Assembly: GCA_031270515.1 (NCBI GenBank)
Contig: JAISXM010000035.1
Span: 1 to 20,649, forward strand
Origin: Holosporales bacterium
GTDB lineage: Bacteria; Pseudomonadota; Alphaproteobacteria; BNTO01
Direction: 5' to 3'
Length of the DNA: 20,649 nucleotides
In this document: positions 7,247-14,047 of the stretch, piece by piece
Position numbering within the stretch: the first letter of the stretch is position 1
Layout of the letters: each line of letters opens with the position of its first letter
Notes under the pieces: model-generated
What the model saw: the letters and a program-made list of their open reading frames with translations, nothing else
Databases searched by the model: none
What the model was told of the DNA's origin: nothing
Program-made: the position numbers and the translations under genes

Positions 7247-7549
7247 CTAAAACATACCAGGAATTCTGGGCATTCCTGCGGAGATCTTGCTACTTTCGTT
7301 GGCAATGAACTCTTCGACCTTTCGCTCCACATCCCTGTGGGCAGCGACAATCAAATCCTCCAGCATATCGACGTCACTCGGGACCATCAAGCTGGGGTCA
7401 ATTTTTATCATCACAATCTCGTGCTTTCCGTTCAGCGTAACTTTAACGAGCCCAGCACCAGACTCTCCTGTTATTTCTTTTTTTCCAAGCGTTTCTTGGA
7501 ATTCATTCATTTTGGCTAAAAGCTTTTGCGCCTGTTGATACGAACTCAT
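7247..7549 (-). CDS. ybaB: YbaB/EbfC family nucleoid-associated protein
   Basis: YbaB/EbfC proteins are small dimeric DNA-binding, nucleoid-associated proteins. The 100-residue product shows the family layout: an N-terminal helix (QQAQKLLAKMNEFQETL), a central beta region with GESGAGLVKVTLNGKHEI, IDPSLM, a helix with LEDLIVAAHRDVERKVEEF, and a tail ending MPRIPGMF, close to the family ending GLPPGM. Usually it sits in dnaX-ybaB-recR; here neither partner is present and it lies between slt and mipZ. No strong ribosome binding site is apparent. Confidence 0.93.
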   Translation of the reverse strand: MSSYQQAQKLLAKMNEFQETLGKKEITGESGAGLVKVTLNGKHEIVMIKIDPSLMVPSDVDMLEDLIVAAHRDVERKVEEFIANESSKISAGMPRIPGMF

Positions 7550-7608
7550 AATCTGACCAAGCCTCGGTATTCATACATCACATACGTGGCACATAGTACT
7601 ATTTTTAT

Positions 7609-9108
7609 TCAAAGAAATAAAGACCAAACCCAATCTTGTAGCTTTTCAGTGTTTAGCAAGCACGTGTAGATTGAAAACGCAGCAAGTACATGTTGTACAT
7701 AAAGTCTCGTTTCTTTAAACGGAATCAGCTCAACCCACTCCAGCATGGAGATTGCTCCTGTGCGCGGGTCTCCGTACGTATCTAGCCAAGCACGCACATT
7801 TTTTGCGCCAGCGTTATATGCGCTTGCGATGAGCGCTACGTTCACTCCAAATTCGCCAATTAACGTTTTCAAGTGCGATATTCCCAAAATTAAATTATCC
7901 AACGTTGCGCATATATCAAATGATTCGCCCGGCTCCACAAGTTTTTGCTTTACAAGGTGGTTGAACTCCGCCTTTGCGGTTCGGGGCATTAGCTGCATCA
8001 TGCCTTTGGCGCCTGCGGGGCTGGTTGCGACGCGGTTGAAGCGGCTTTCATTCAGCGTAATCGCATGTGTAAGCGCCTCCATAAGGTCACGAAAATCTGA
8101 AGCGCTACACATTTGCTTTGTTAGGGAGCCGGACATCGTGGAATAAATCACGTTTAAATGCTCTTTTTTTACAAATGTCGTAAGGAGCGGGTAAAAGTCT
8201 GAACTTGGGGACGCATATGTGCGCAAAAACATGTCGTATACTCTGAGCACGGTAAAGTGGTCCACTTTGTATAAAGCGGAACATAGCATTTGGGGGAGGT
8301 TTGGCGCGATGTGTGGAGGCGCGGTGTATGGGCGCGGAGGAGGCGCGATGTTGGGCCCCAGTGGAGGCGTGATGTTTGGGCCGAATGGAGGCATATTATT
8401 TAGCCCGGGAGGCGCAATATTTGGACCCAATGGAGGCGTGATGTTTGGCCCCAAAGGAGGCGCAATATTTTGTCCCATTATACCACCACCGCCATGTTCC
8501 GTGCACACAAACGACTGCAGCCAACTCGCCAGCGACGGAATAACAGGCGTGTGCAAAAATCCATTTCCAAACGGTGTAATATGATTTATATGCTTAAGGC
8601 TCTTCGAAAACACGCGGCACAAGTACACCTGCGTTAGCTGCCCATAAAACGTCGCCGAAAATTGAGACGCAACCGCCAACCAAAACAAGCAATCAGGTAC
8701 GTTCCCCTGCTCCTGCTTTGCAAGCGCCAGCCAAAATGCACTCTTTGCCTTAGTGTGGAAAGTCGTAGCGCTATTGGCCATGTTGGAAAAGTGAATGCCC
8801 GCCTGATGTGGGTTACTCAGCCGCCTCAGACACAAAAATCCGCACAGCCACTCTGCGTCAACATATCGAGGATGGCTCACGTCAATTTTGTGCACTGATA
8901 AAATTTGATATGCAACGCCAAATTGTTTTGTCGCAATTAATTCTCTTGCTATGCCTGGTCTTTTGTTATCTGGGATGTTGGTTACAGTTTGTTGTAGTGC
9001 TTCAGTGTCCCCGCTTTTTAATAAAATATTAATTTTTTCTATGTAAGATCTACTGGAAGGGGGATCAATGCCTGCGGGAAAGCATTGACACAAAAAGACT
9101 GTCGCCAT
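7609..9108 (-). CDS. slt: Soluble lytic murein transglycosylase (GH23) with a Pro-rich repeat insert
   Basis: This enzyme cleaves the MurNAc-GlcNAc bond of peptidoglycan, leaving a 1,6-anhydro end, in the periplasm. From ATG 9108 it has 499 residues. Residues about 20-200 are helical and resemble the Slt superhelical domain. The C-terminal SLT domain has ESRFNRVATSPAGAKGMMQL with catalytic Glu354, SAYNAGAKNVRAWL, and the family ending WVELIPFKETRLYVQHV. Residues about 205-270 are an inserted Gly/Pro array of G-P-N-I-x-P-P units. The open frame continues upstream to 9426, but that part is antisense to dapA. ATG 9108 leaves a weak signal peptide (MATVFLCQCFPAG); the preceding in-frame residues KIRAKGPWRIL would make a better one but have no standard start codon. 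See the overlapping mini-ORF at 9108-9182. Confidence 0.9.
   Translation of the reverse strand: MATVFLCQCFPAGIDPPSSRSYIEKINILLKSGDTEALQQTVTNIPDNKRPGIARELIATKQFGVAYQILSVHKIDVSHPRYVDAEWLCGFLCLRRLSNPHQAGIHFSNMANSATTFHTKAKSAFWLALAKQEQGNVPDCLFWLAVASQFSATFYGQLTQVYLCRVFSKSLKHINHITPFGNGFLHTPVIPSLASWLQSFVCTEHGGGGIMGQNIAPPLGPNITPPLGPNIAPPGLNNMPPFGPNITPPLGPNIAPPPRPYTAPPHIAPNLPQMLCSALYKVDHFTVLRVYDMFLRTYASPSSDFYPLLTTFVKKEHLNVIYSTMSGSLTKQMCSASDFRDLMEALTHAITLNESRFNRVATSPAGAKGMMQLMPRTAKAEFNHLVKQKLVEPGESFDICATLDNLILGISHLKTLIGEFGVNVALIASAYNAGAKNVRAWLDTYGDPRTGAISMLEWVELIPFKETRLYVQHVLAAFSIYTCLLNTEKLQDWVWSLFL
8310..8485 (-). repeat. 24-bp minisatellite inside slt, about six units
   Basis: Units beginning GGAGGCG on the plus strand recur at 24-bp spacing, with one 21-bp unit (for example GGAGGCGTGATGTTTGGCCC plus four bases). 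On the coding strand each encodes a variant of the octapeptide P-P-L-G-P-N-I-T/A. The frame is kept throughout. The unit number is likely to vary between strains. Confidence 0.85.
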
Positions 9109-9114
9109 TAGAAT
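9085..9114 (+). promoter_or_regulatory. Predicted sigma70 promoter of dapA
   Basis: TTGACA (9085-9090, perfect -35), an 18-bp spacer and TAGAAT (9109-9114, 5 of 6 to the -10 consensus) lie 40 bp ahead of the dapA start. The spacer overlaps the ATG of slt on the other strand, so dapA and slt starts share regulatory DNA. Confidence 0.65.
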
Positions 9115-9182
9115 GCGCCAGGGGCCCTTTGCTCGGATTTTTTGAGGAATAGTAATGAAAATAGCAGGATCGATAGTTGCAT
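9108..9182 (-). other. Possible 24-codon signal-like leader ORF overlapping the slt start
   Basis: On the minus strand AGGAG (9189-9193) stands 6 nt before an ATG at 9182. The short frame encodes MQLSILLFSLLFLKK and nine more residues, then stops with a TAA whose last base is the A of the slt ATG (TAATG). It lies mainly antisense to the dapA start. It could be a coupling leader for slt, or the true slt N-terminus displaced by one base, since a -1 shift at the A6 run (9138-9143) joins it to the slt frame. It could also be chance. Confidence 0.35.
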
Positions 9183-10090
9183 TGGTTACTCCTATACATG
9201 ATGATAAAGTTGATTTGCCCGCACTACAAGAGTTAGTAGCATGGCACAGCTCCGAAGGCACGGACGGCATCGTTATTGTCGGATCGACTGGTGAAGGGTC
9301 GTTGCTATCGGAAGAAGAGCGAATCGAGGTCATGTCTACTGCTGTAGCACAAAATCGCGCCCTTGCCAATCCTATGCAAACCATAGCAGGATGTGGCACC
9401 ATTTCTACTAAGGAGACCATAAACATGGTGCAGCATGCGGAAAAGTGCGGAGTTGACGCAGTGATGGTCGTATCGCCTAGTTATATAAGACCTTCTCAAG
9501 AAGGATTGAGGCAGCACTTTGGCGCCGTTGCACAAAGCGTGGGGATTCCTGTCATTTTGTACAACCACCCTGGACGCACAGGGGTAAACGTGTCCAACGC
9601 AACGTTGGTGCGCATTTGCAACGAAAATGCCAATGTTGTGGGCATAAAAGATTCAAATCCCGATTTATCGCGCATAGCGGAGTTGCGTGCCGAATTGCCT
9701 GCGCGTGTGTCTTTGCTTAGCGGGGACGACTCGATCAACATAGGATTCCTTGCGCAAGGGGGAGAAGGAATGGTATCTGTTACGGCGAATTTATTTCCGC
9801 GTCTGTGCAAAAAATTTATGCAGGCATGGAACGGCGGAGATGCAGGCAAGGCGTTCGCGTATCACAAGGGGTTGCTGCCTGTGCACAAAGCTATGTCTTG
9901 CGAGTCGAACCCTATTGCGGTCGTCTATGGCCTGTCAACAATAAAAAAAGGCGTACACAATGAAGTGCGCGCGCCGCTGTTGCCTATTGCAAAGGGGAGC
10001 GCCTCCGCAGGCGTAATAGATGCGGCAGTACAAGAAGTTTTGCAATTGCAATTAAAGCACGAAGTCGCTAACTATAAAGAGGTCGCATGA
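9155..10090 (+). CDS. dapA: 4-hydroxy-tetrahydrodipicolinate synthase DapA
   Basis: DapA condenses pyruvate with aspartate semialdehyde, the first committed step to meso-diaminopimelate and lysine, feeding cell-wall synthesis. The TIM-barrel features are intact: GSTGEG (43-48, Thr45), SPSYIRPSQEGL with Tyr110, YNHPGRTGV with Tyr136 and Arg141, and GIKDSN with the Schiff-base Lys165. E. coli Thr44 is Ser44 here, a modest change. At 311 residues it is slightly longer than usual (about 292), the excess being a C-terminal tail. GAGGA 6 bp before the ATG and a good promoter support the start. The stop overlaps the next gene by 4 bp (ATGA), so the downstream transglycosylase is translationally coupled. 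Confidence 0.97.
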   Translation: MKIAGSIVALVTPIHDDKVDLPALQELVAWHSSEGTDGIVIVGSTGEGSLLSEEERIEVMSTAVAQNRALANPMQTIAGCGTISTKETINMVQHAEKCGVDAVMVVSPSYIRPSQEGLRQHFGAVAQSVGIPVILYNHPGRTGVNVSNATLVRICNENANVVGIKDSNPDLSRIAELRAELPARVSLLSGDDSINIGFLAQGGEGMVSVTANLFPRLCKKFMQAWNGGDAGKAFAYHKGLLPVHKAMSCESNPIAVVYGLSTIKKGVHNEVRAPLLPIAKGSASAGVIDAAVQEVLQLQLKHEVANYKEVA

Positions 10091-11325
10091 AAAAGTTTGC
10101 ATTAACTAGTGCGTTTATCGCTATTAGCTGTGTCGGATATAGAGGGGCACGGTTGTGTTTATCCGTAGTTAAAAGCCAGTTTACAGCAAGAATATATCAA
10201 GCTGTGCCTGGGGCGCTGGAAGCCTGTTTATGTTTTAACGAGTTAAATTTTTTGCGCGGCTCTTCTGGCGAGGGAACCGACGCGTCACAATGTAAAGCGA
10301 TTTCAGACATGTTTTTCGCGTCGGCAACTTACACACAGAACGCTTCAGCAAAGCCAGGAGCAGATTTGTCCGAAGGGGCGGGAGCATGGAGTTCAGGAGT
10401 TTATCCTCAAGGAGTTTCAGGGCTGCCTCAACCAGGGGGTTCAGAGGGTTGCCCTCAACCAGGGCTTTGTTCCCAACAAAATATGAACGATGTGCTAAAC
10501 GACGCTTTCTTAAAAATTGTGTCGTCTGCACAGGAACAAAATCCAAACGCGGCCACAAAATCAGAATCTAAGGGGGAGGATGCTCAGCATCCTTCGTCCG
10601 AGTCATTGGGTCCCATCTTCTCTAAGAAGGTCGCAATGACTCGCCCTACCCTATTGAAAGGCAAGCCGTCGGCAAGCTCTGCCGTGATAGCAACACGATC
10701 CGTCGACATTGCGGGCTATGGGGTCGTCATGGGGAGCTCGTACCGAAACGCGAGTCGGACATCAGGAAATTCTGTGCCCCCCCAAAGGCAGACCAACAAC
10801 AGCGCGCATGTGCAGTCGTGCGAGCTGCGGTCCCGCAACAGGAGCGACAATCCTGGCATGCTGGCGGAGGCTATCGAGGGGATAAAAAGGTCAAGTGACT
10901 GCAGACAATTAACGCGACATTTCGAGTTGAAGTACGGCATTCCGCAAGGACTACTACTTGCGATTGCGAACGTAGAGTCAACTATGTCTCCGTGGGCCGT
11001 CAACAATTACTATAACAGCCGCTATTTTAGTTCGCTGGATGACGCTGTTATGTACATTGACCAATTGGAAAAACAGCGACAATTAAGCATAAGTGTCGGC
11101 TATATGCAAATCAATTGGATGGCTCATAAGAGCGAATTTAAATCAATAAGAGAAGCGCTTACTCCATATAAAAATATAGAATTCGCAGCAAAATTGTTGC
11201 ATTCTTTGTACGAGCGATTCCACTCGTGGGACCTTGCTATTATGTGGTACAACCCTAAGGGGAATAAGCCAAATCACGAATATTTGGAAAAAGTAAGGAA
11301 GCACCAATCGTATTTTTCTGTGTAA
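10087..11325 (+). CDS. Exported lytic-transglycosylase-like protein (SLT/VirB1-type domain)
   Basis: A 412-residue protein with an N-terminal hydrophobic segment (MKKFALTSAFIAISCVGY) typical of a signal peptide or anchor, a low-complexity middle (about 55-260; includes GLPQPGG and GCPQPGL repeats) and a C-terminal SLT fold. The SLT part has YGIPQGLLLAIANVES with catalytic Glu297, SVGYMQIN (336-343) matching the GLMQIN motif, then AAKLLHSLYERF and AIMWYNP. This compact form is like specialised VirB1/IagB transglycosylases that open the wall for envelope machines, rather than Slt. It overlaps dapA by 4 bp (ATGA), so it depends on dapA transcription. No type IV secretion genes are visible. Its exact role is unknown. 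Confidence 0.82.
   Translation: MKKFALTSAFIAISCVGYRGARLCLSVVKSQFTARIYQAVPGALEACLCFNELNFLRGSSGEGTDASQCKAISDMFFASATYTQNASAKPGADLSEGAGAWSSGVYPQGVSGLPQPGGSEGCPQPGLCSQQNMNDVLNDAFLKIVSSAQEQNPNAATKSESKGEDAQHPSSESLGPIFSKKVAMTRPTLLKGKPSASSAVIATRSVDIAGYGVVMGSSYRNASRTSGNSVPPQRQTNNSAHVQSCELRSRNRSDNPGMLAEAIEGIKRSSDCRQLTRHFELKYGIPQGLLLAIANVESTMSPWAVNNYYNSRYFSSLDDAVMYIDQLEKQRQLSISVGYMQINWMAHKSEFKSIREALTPYKNIEFAAKLLHSLYERFHSWDLAIMWYNPKGNKPNHEYLEKVRKHQSYFSV
10398..10471 (+). repeat. Pro/Gln-coding imperfect repeat in the second transglycosylase
   Basis: Short units with GTTCAGAGGGTTGCCCTCAA and CCAGGG-type sequence recur imperfectly, encoding GLPQPGGSEG and GCPQPGL. Same pattern of low-complexity insertion as in slt, topA and murC, though less regular. 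Confidence 0.5.
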
Positions 11326-11350
11326 TTTTTGGATTATACCGGGTAAGCCA

Positions 11351-11483
11351 ATATATACTCAATCGTAACTCGTTTCCTTTGAGATTTTCTTGTCCAGGTA
11401 ATGTGTTACGGCCGATTCAATGCGGGGAAAGAAGTCTCATTGACTATAGCGATGCAACAATTACAAATCTTTTTCATCAGTAA
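11351..11483 (+). pseudogene. Gene fragment duplicated from the downstream exported-protein gene
   Basis: Bases 11351-11450 align without gaps to 12261-12360 (offset 910), with 9 mismatches by my count, about 91 % identity. The same frame is open and reads YILNRNSFPLRFSCPGNVLR onward, against SILNHNSFSLRLYRPGNVLR in the intact gene, then diverges (SDATITNLFHQ) and stops at 11481-11483. It has no start codon, so it is a decayed fragment of a paralogue, possibly its 3' end. Confidence 0.8.
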
Positions 11484-11564
11484 TGGTTTATCAGTAATGG
11501 TTTGAAGATCGTTGCTATACCAAGTGCCGACGGGGGCGGAAAAATCTTATACGAATAAAAACGA

Positions 11565-11594
11565 TTGACATCAAGCATCACCACTCGTTATTAT
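11565..11594 (+). promoter_or_regulatory. Predicted sigma70 promoter of the Cys-rich exported protein gene
   Basis: TTGACA (11565-11570), an 18-bp spacer and TATTAT (11589-11594, 5 of 6). The predicted start site is about 34 bp ahead of the ATG at 11635. Confidence 0.6.
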
Positions 11595-11634
11595 TACGAT
11601 AGAGTTTCACATCGCTAACAAAAGAGTATATATA

Positions 11635-12921
11635 ATGTACAGTAAAAACATAAAGTGGTTAATTGCTGGGCTTGTCGCGAGCTTGGCTACAAATTTAAAC
11701 GCATCTCGTCAAGATATGCTGGAGTTAGCAAACAGATTGCATGGTATCGAGACTAGCGACGAATATGCCGAAAAACGTGGGTTGGCGACGACTAGCACCA
11801 ACGAGTGTTATCTTTGGTGGGAAATGCCCAGAATATACGGGGATGCTGCTATTCAGCGACTCCCTGTACAGGCGATAGAAGCCCTAGATACATTCTTGCT
11901 CAAAGGATTGCCTGATGACCAAGTGAATGCCCTGGCCATGGCTATAGCTACAGCTATGGTTACAAATGAGCAGAGTTGGCTGGGCATAGAGAGATACATG
12001 TGCGAACACCTTATCAAAAACGGTACAATGGATCTAGAGAGGAGTACATGGGACTTGCGGAACAATGTCGAGTCATGCTGTCGCAAACTATTCAAACAGA
12101 AGTTGCTTCCTTTCGTAGCCCCCGTTGTATACAATATCGCTTTAGCACGACCATTGCCAGATGATATCGCAAGGGAATTAGCTATGACAGCATTCCCAAT
12201 GGGTCAGTATTATCCTACAGACTGGTTCTGCCAAGTCTTGACTGATGCTCTGTTCACAAAATCTATACTCAATCATAACTCGTTTTCTTTGAGACTTTAT
12301 CGTCCAGGTAATGTGTTACGGCCGATTCAATGCGGGGAAATAGGTCTCACTGACTATAGCTACAACGATCTTCCAAGACGTAGCAAGAGCGAGATATATA
12401 CAAGATGCAAACCTTATGCTGACCAGATAAGAGAGTTTATGTATCCTATAGGAGAAAACAGCGATTACCGCCACTTACATACTTTAATGCCTGTCTTTAC
12501 CCACCACTCTCCTGATTACACTGGGGAAGAGGAAGGGGAAGGGGAGGAGTATGAGCTAAAGCAAGCGCAAAAGCAAGCGCAAAAGCGGCATGATGTACGC
12601 CAGCAGATGTGGGGCGCTTTCCTTTTGAAATATTGCCCGCAAATATCGCAACAAGAATGGCAATGGCCTAATGTGCCGCAGACATTGATAGATAGATGGT
12701 ATACTGCATTTGCGGACGAATTGTGCTCACGGATAAGAGAAATTAGACCGACCCACGAACAGTATGTCAGACCAGCCCTCGAGAGTTTGTCGTGCGTGCC
12801 GTGTGCGACATGTCCGCCAGATTTGTTTTGGGATATGCACAACAAACCTTATATATGTGAGGCTTGGAGACCAGCTGTATATCAGGCATGGATGTCCGCT
12901 TGGATACAAACATGTAAATGA
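11635..12921 (+). CDS. Exported cysteine-rich protein of unknown function
   Basis: Not recognised. The 428-residue product starts with a classical Sec signal (MYSKNIKWLIAGLVASLATNLNA, probable cleavage after residue 23, A-S). The mature part has 14 cysteines, including SCC and a C-terminal S-C-V-P-C-A-T-C-P-P cluster, suggesting disulfide bonds in the periplasm or outside the cell, and many Trp and Tyr residues. An acidic then Gln/Lys-rich segment (EEEGEGEEYELKQAQKQAQK) in the middle comes from short DNA repeats. It has its own promoter. A fragment of a paralogue lies immediately upstream, so it belongs to a family that duplicates in this genome. It may be an effector, surface or envelope protein; there is no direct evidence for any of these. 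Confidence 0.75.
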   Translation: MYSKNIKWLIAGLVASLATNLNASRQDMLELANRLHGIETSDEYAEKRGLATTSTNECYLWWEMPRIYGDAAIQRLPVQAIEALDTFLLKGLPDDQVNALAMAIATAMVTNEQSWLGIERYMCEHLIKNGTMDLERSTWDLRNNVESCCRKLFKQKLLPFVAPVVYNIALARPLPDDIARELAMTAFPMGQYYPTDWFCQVLTDALFTKSILNHNSFSLRLYRPGNVLRPIQCGEIGLTDYSYNDLPRRSKSEIYTRCKPYADQIREFMYPIGENSDYRHLHTLMPVFTHHSPDYTGEEEGEGEEYELKQAQKQAQKRHDVRQQMWGAFLLKYCPQISQQEWQWPNVPQTLIDRWYTAFADELCSRIREIRPTHEQYVRPALESLSCVPCATCPPDLFWDMHNKPYICEAWRPAVYQAWMSAWIQTCK

Positions 12922-13045
12922 CACCTGCATGATGTTATGGGTGGCGAATCCTGCTTATAAATAATTTAACAGTTGTTGCAAAACAAGGCTTATACCCAAT
13001 AACAAAAAGACGTACGCCAATTTACGGATCGATCCATATTAATAC

Positions 13046-13074
13046 TTGCAATAGAGGATAGTTTTATGCATAAT
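13046..13074 (+). promoter_or_regulatory. Possible sigma70 promoter of the Pro-rich exported protein gene
   Basis: TTGCAA (4 of 6), a 17-bp spacer and CATAAT (5 of 6) lie 35 bp ahead of the GTG start at 13110. Confidence 0.45.
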
Positions 13075-13109
13075 AATGTTGTTGTCCTATTTAAGTCGAG
13101 CGGTAGTTT

Positions 13110-13922
13110 GTGAAATATATTGTGAAATACTTCGTGTCCTTATCTTGCATGGCAATGCCATGCGCCACTGTAATGTTTTCTAGCTCTCAAAATGCGGTAG
13201 CTCCTTACACGGAAGACGGCATGTTTATCCGCTGGGAGAACAATCATCCTGCGATGAAGATGTTGACATCCCAGGGGCAGGCGGATGATGTTGCAACGCA
13301 GCAGGACGAAAGTGACGACATTGTCTGTCTGAATGATGGATATGGTGTCAAAACGGATCAGACGTCGGCATATCATCAGGTTTTTGATGCAGGTAATAAG
13401 TACGACGTGAACAAGCGACCCGACCTGTATGATATTGACTATGTTGCGCAGAGGCCCCAATGTTATTACACTTACGCAATGGGTTCCGGTGGACCTCCAG
13501 ACCCTCCATATAAAAATAAGTATAAGCGTATTAAGCCGTGGGAGGACAACTATAGACTGCCAGATTGGGTCTTACATCCGCCACGGCCGGATTATGAACG
13601 TATATTCAAAGAGTCGCAGTACGTCTTGAACTATTGGGAATTCGATGAAGTGAAATTCGATATAAAACACATTGTAAATGATATACTAATACCCCCTCCC
13701 CCTGTTCATATCCCTCCAGCACTTCCAGCATTCGCGCCCATAGTACTTCCTCCACTCGTTCCGTTAGTACTCCCTCCGTTAGCTGCTCTAGGTCTAGTGG
13801 CGGTCCATTTGGCTGCTTTGCCTGCTGATGTCCCTAGTGAAACAATTCCACCTGAGACACCGGTTCCTCCGGCTCCTGCTGTTATGCCGCCTCCGCTTCC
13901 TGCTGCGCCCTCATATTATTAG
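13110..13922 (+). CDS. Exported proline-rich protein of unknown function
   Basis: Not recognised. It has 270 residues from a GTG start with only a weak ribosome binding site. The N-terminus (MKYIVKYFVSLSCMAMPCAT) is a signal peptide, with likely processing near QNAVA-P (about residue 31). The central region is acidic and Tyr/Asp-rich (KRPDLYDIDYVAQ; PPDPPYKNKYKRIKPWED). The last 80 residues are a Pro/Leu/Val/Ala stretch (LIPPPPVHIPPALPAF, IVLPPLVPLVLPPL) ending PAAPSYY. Such tails may span or contact the envelope, or be disordered. It follows the Cys-rich exported protein but has its own 188-bp leader, so a shared operon is uncertain. Its 3' end faces topA across a palindromic element. Confidence 0.7.
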   Translation: MKYIVKYFVSLSCMAMPCATVMFSSSQNAVAPYTEDGMFIRWENNHPAMKMLTSQGQADDVATQQDESDDIVCLNDGYGVKTDQTSAYHQVFDAGNKYDVNKRPDLYDIDYVAQRPQCYYTYAMGSGGPPDPPYKNKYKRIKPWEDNYRLPDWVLHPPRPDYERIFKESQYVLNYWEFDEVKFDIKHIVNDILIPPPPVHIPPALPAFAPIVLPPLVPLVLPPLAALGLVAVHLAALPADVPSETIPPETPVPPAPAVMPPPLPAAPSYY

Positions 13923-13954
13923 AGGCAAATTAAGGTGTCGTTTTAGTGCAGCAT

Positions 13955-14047
13955 TCCCGGGGGAGTCCGTAATAAACAATTTGAATGTTGTTGTTGATCA
14001 AGAAATTGATACCTGCAAGTATTCAAATTGTTTTTATGGGACGGAAT
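13955..14047. repeat. Palindromic element, copy 2 (abuts the topA stop)
   Basis: AATAAACAATTTGAAT (about 13971-13986) pairs with ATTCAAATTGTTTTTATGGG (14021-14040) around a centre of about 35 bp; TCCGT and ACGGA extend the arms. The right end touches the topA stop codon, so it lies between the convergent topA and Pro-rich genes and forms the topA mRNA 3' end or its trailer. Confidence 0.8.

Larger units (their letters stand above)
11326..11634. other. 309-bp intergenic region with a gene relic and a promoter
   Basis: Contents in order: TATACCGGGT at 11335-11344, identical to the first ten bases of the palindromic element arm; a relic of the following gene (11351-11483); a tandem 14-bp repeat ATCAGTAATGGTTT at 11476-11503; and a sigma70-like promoter at 11565-11594. 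No intact gene is seen. Confidence 0.7.

Noticed and set aside
8219..8584. Plus-strand Gly-rich ORF with GPNGG repeats
   Set aside because: It is the exact antisense of the Pro-rich repeat of slt; the apparent repeat protein is a by-product of the minisatellite.
9109..9426. Upstream extension of the slt frame by 106 codons
   Set aside because: It is wholly antisense to the conserved dapA N-terminus and its promoter and shows no signal peptide or family similarity.
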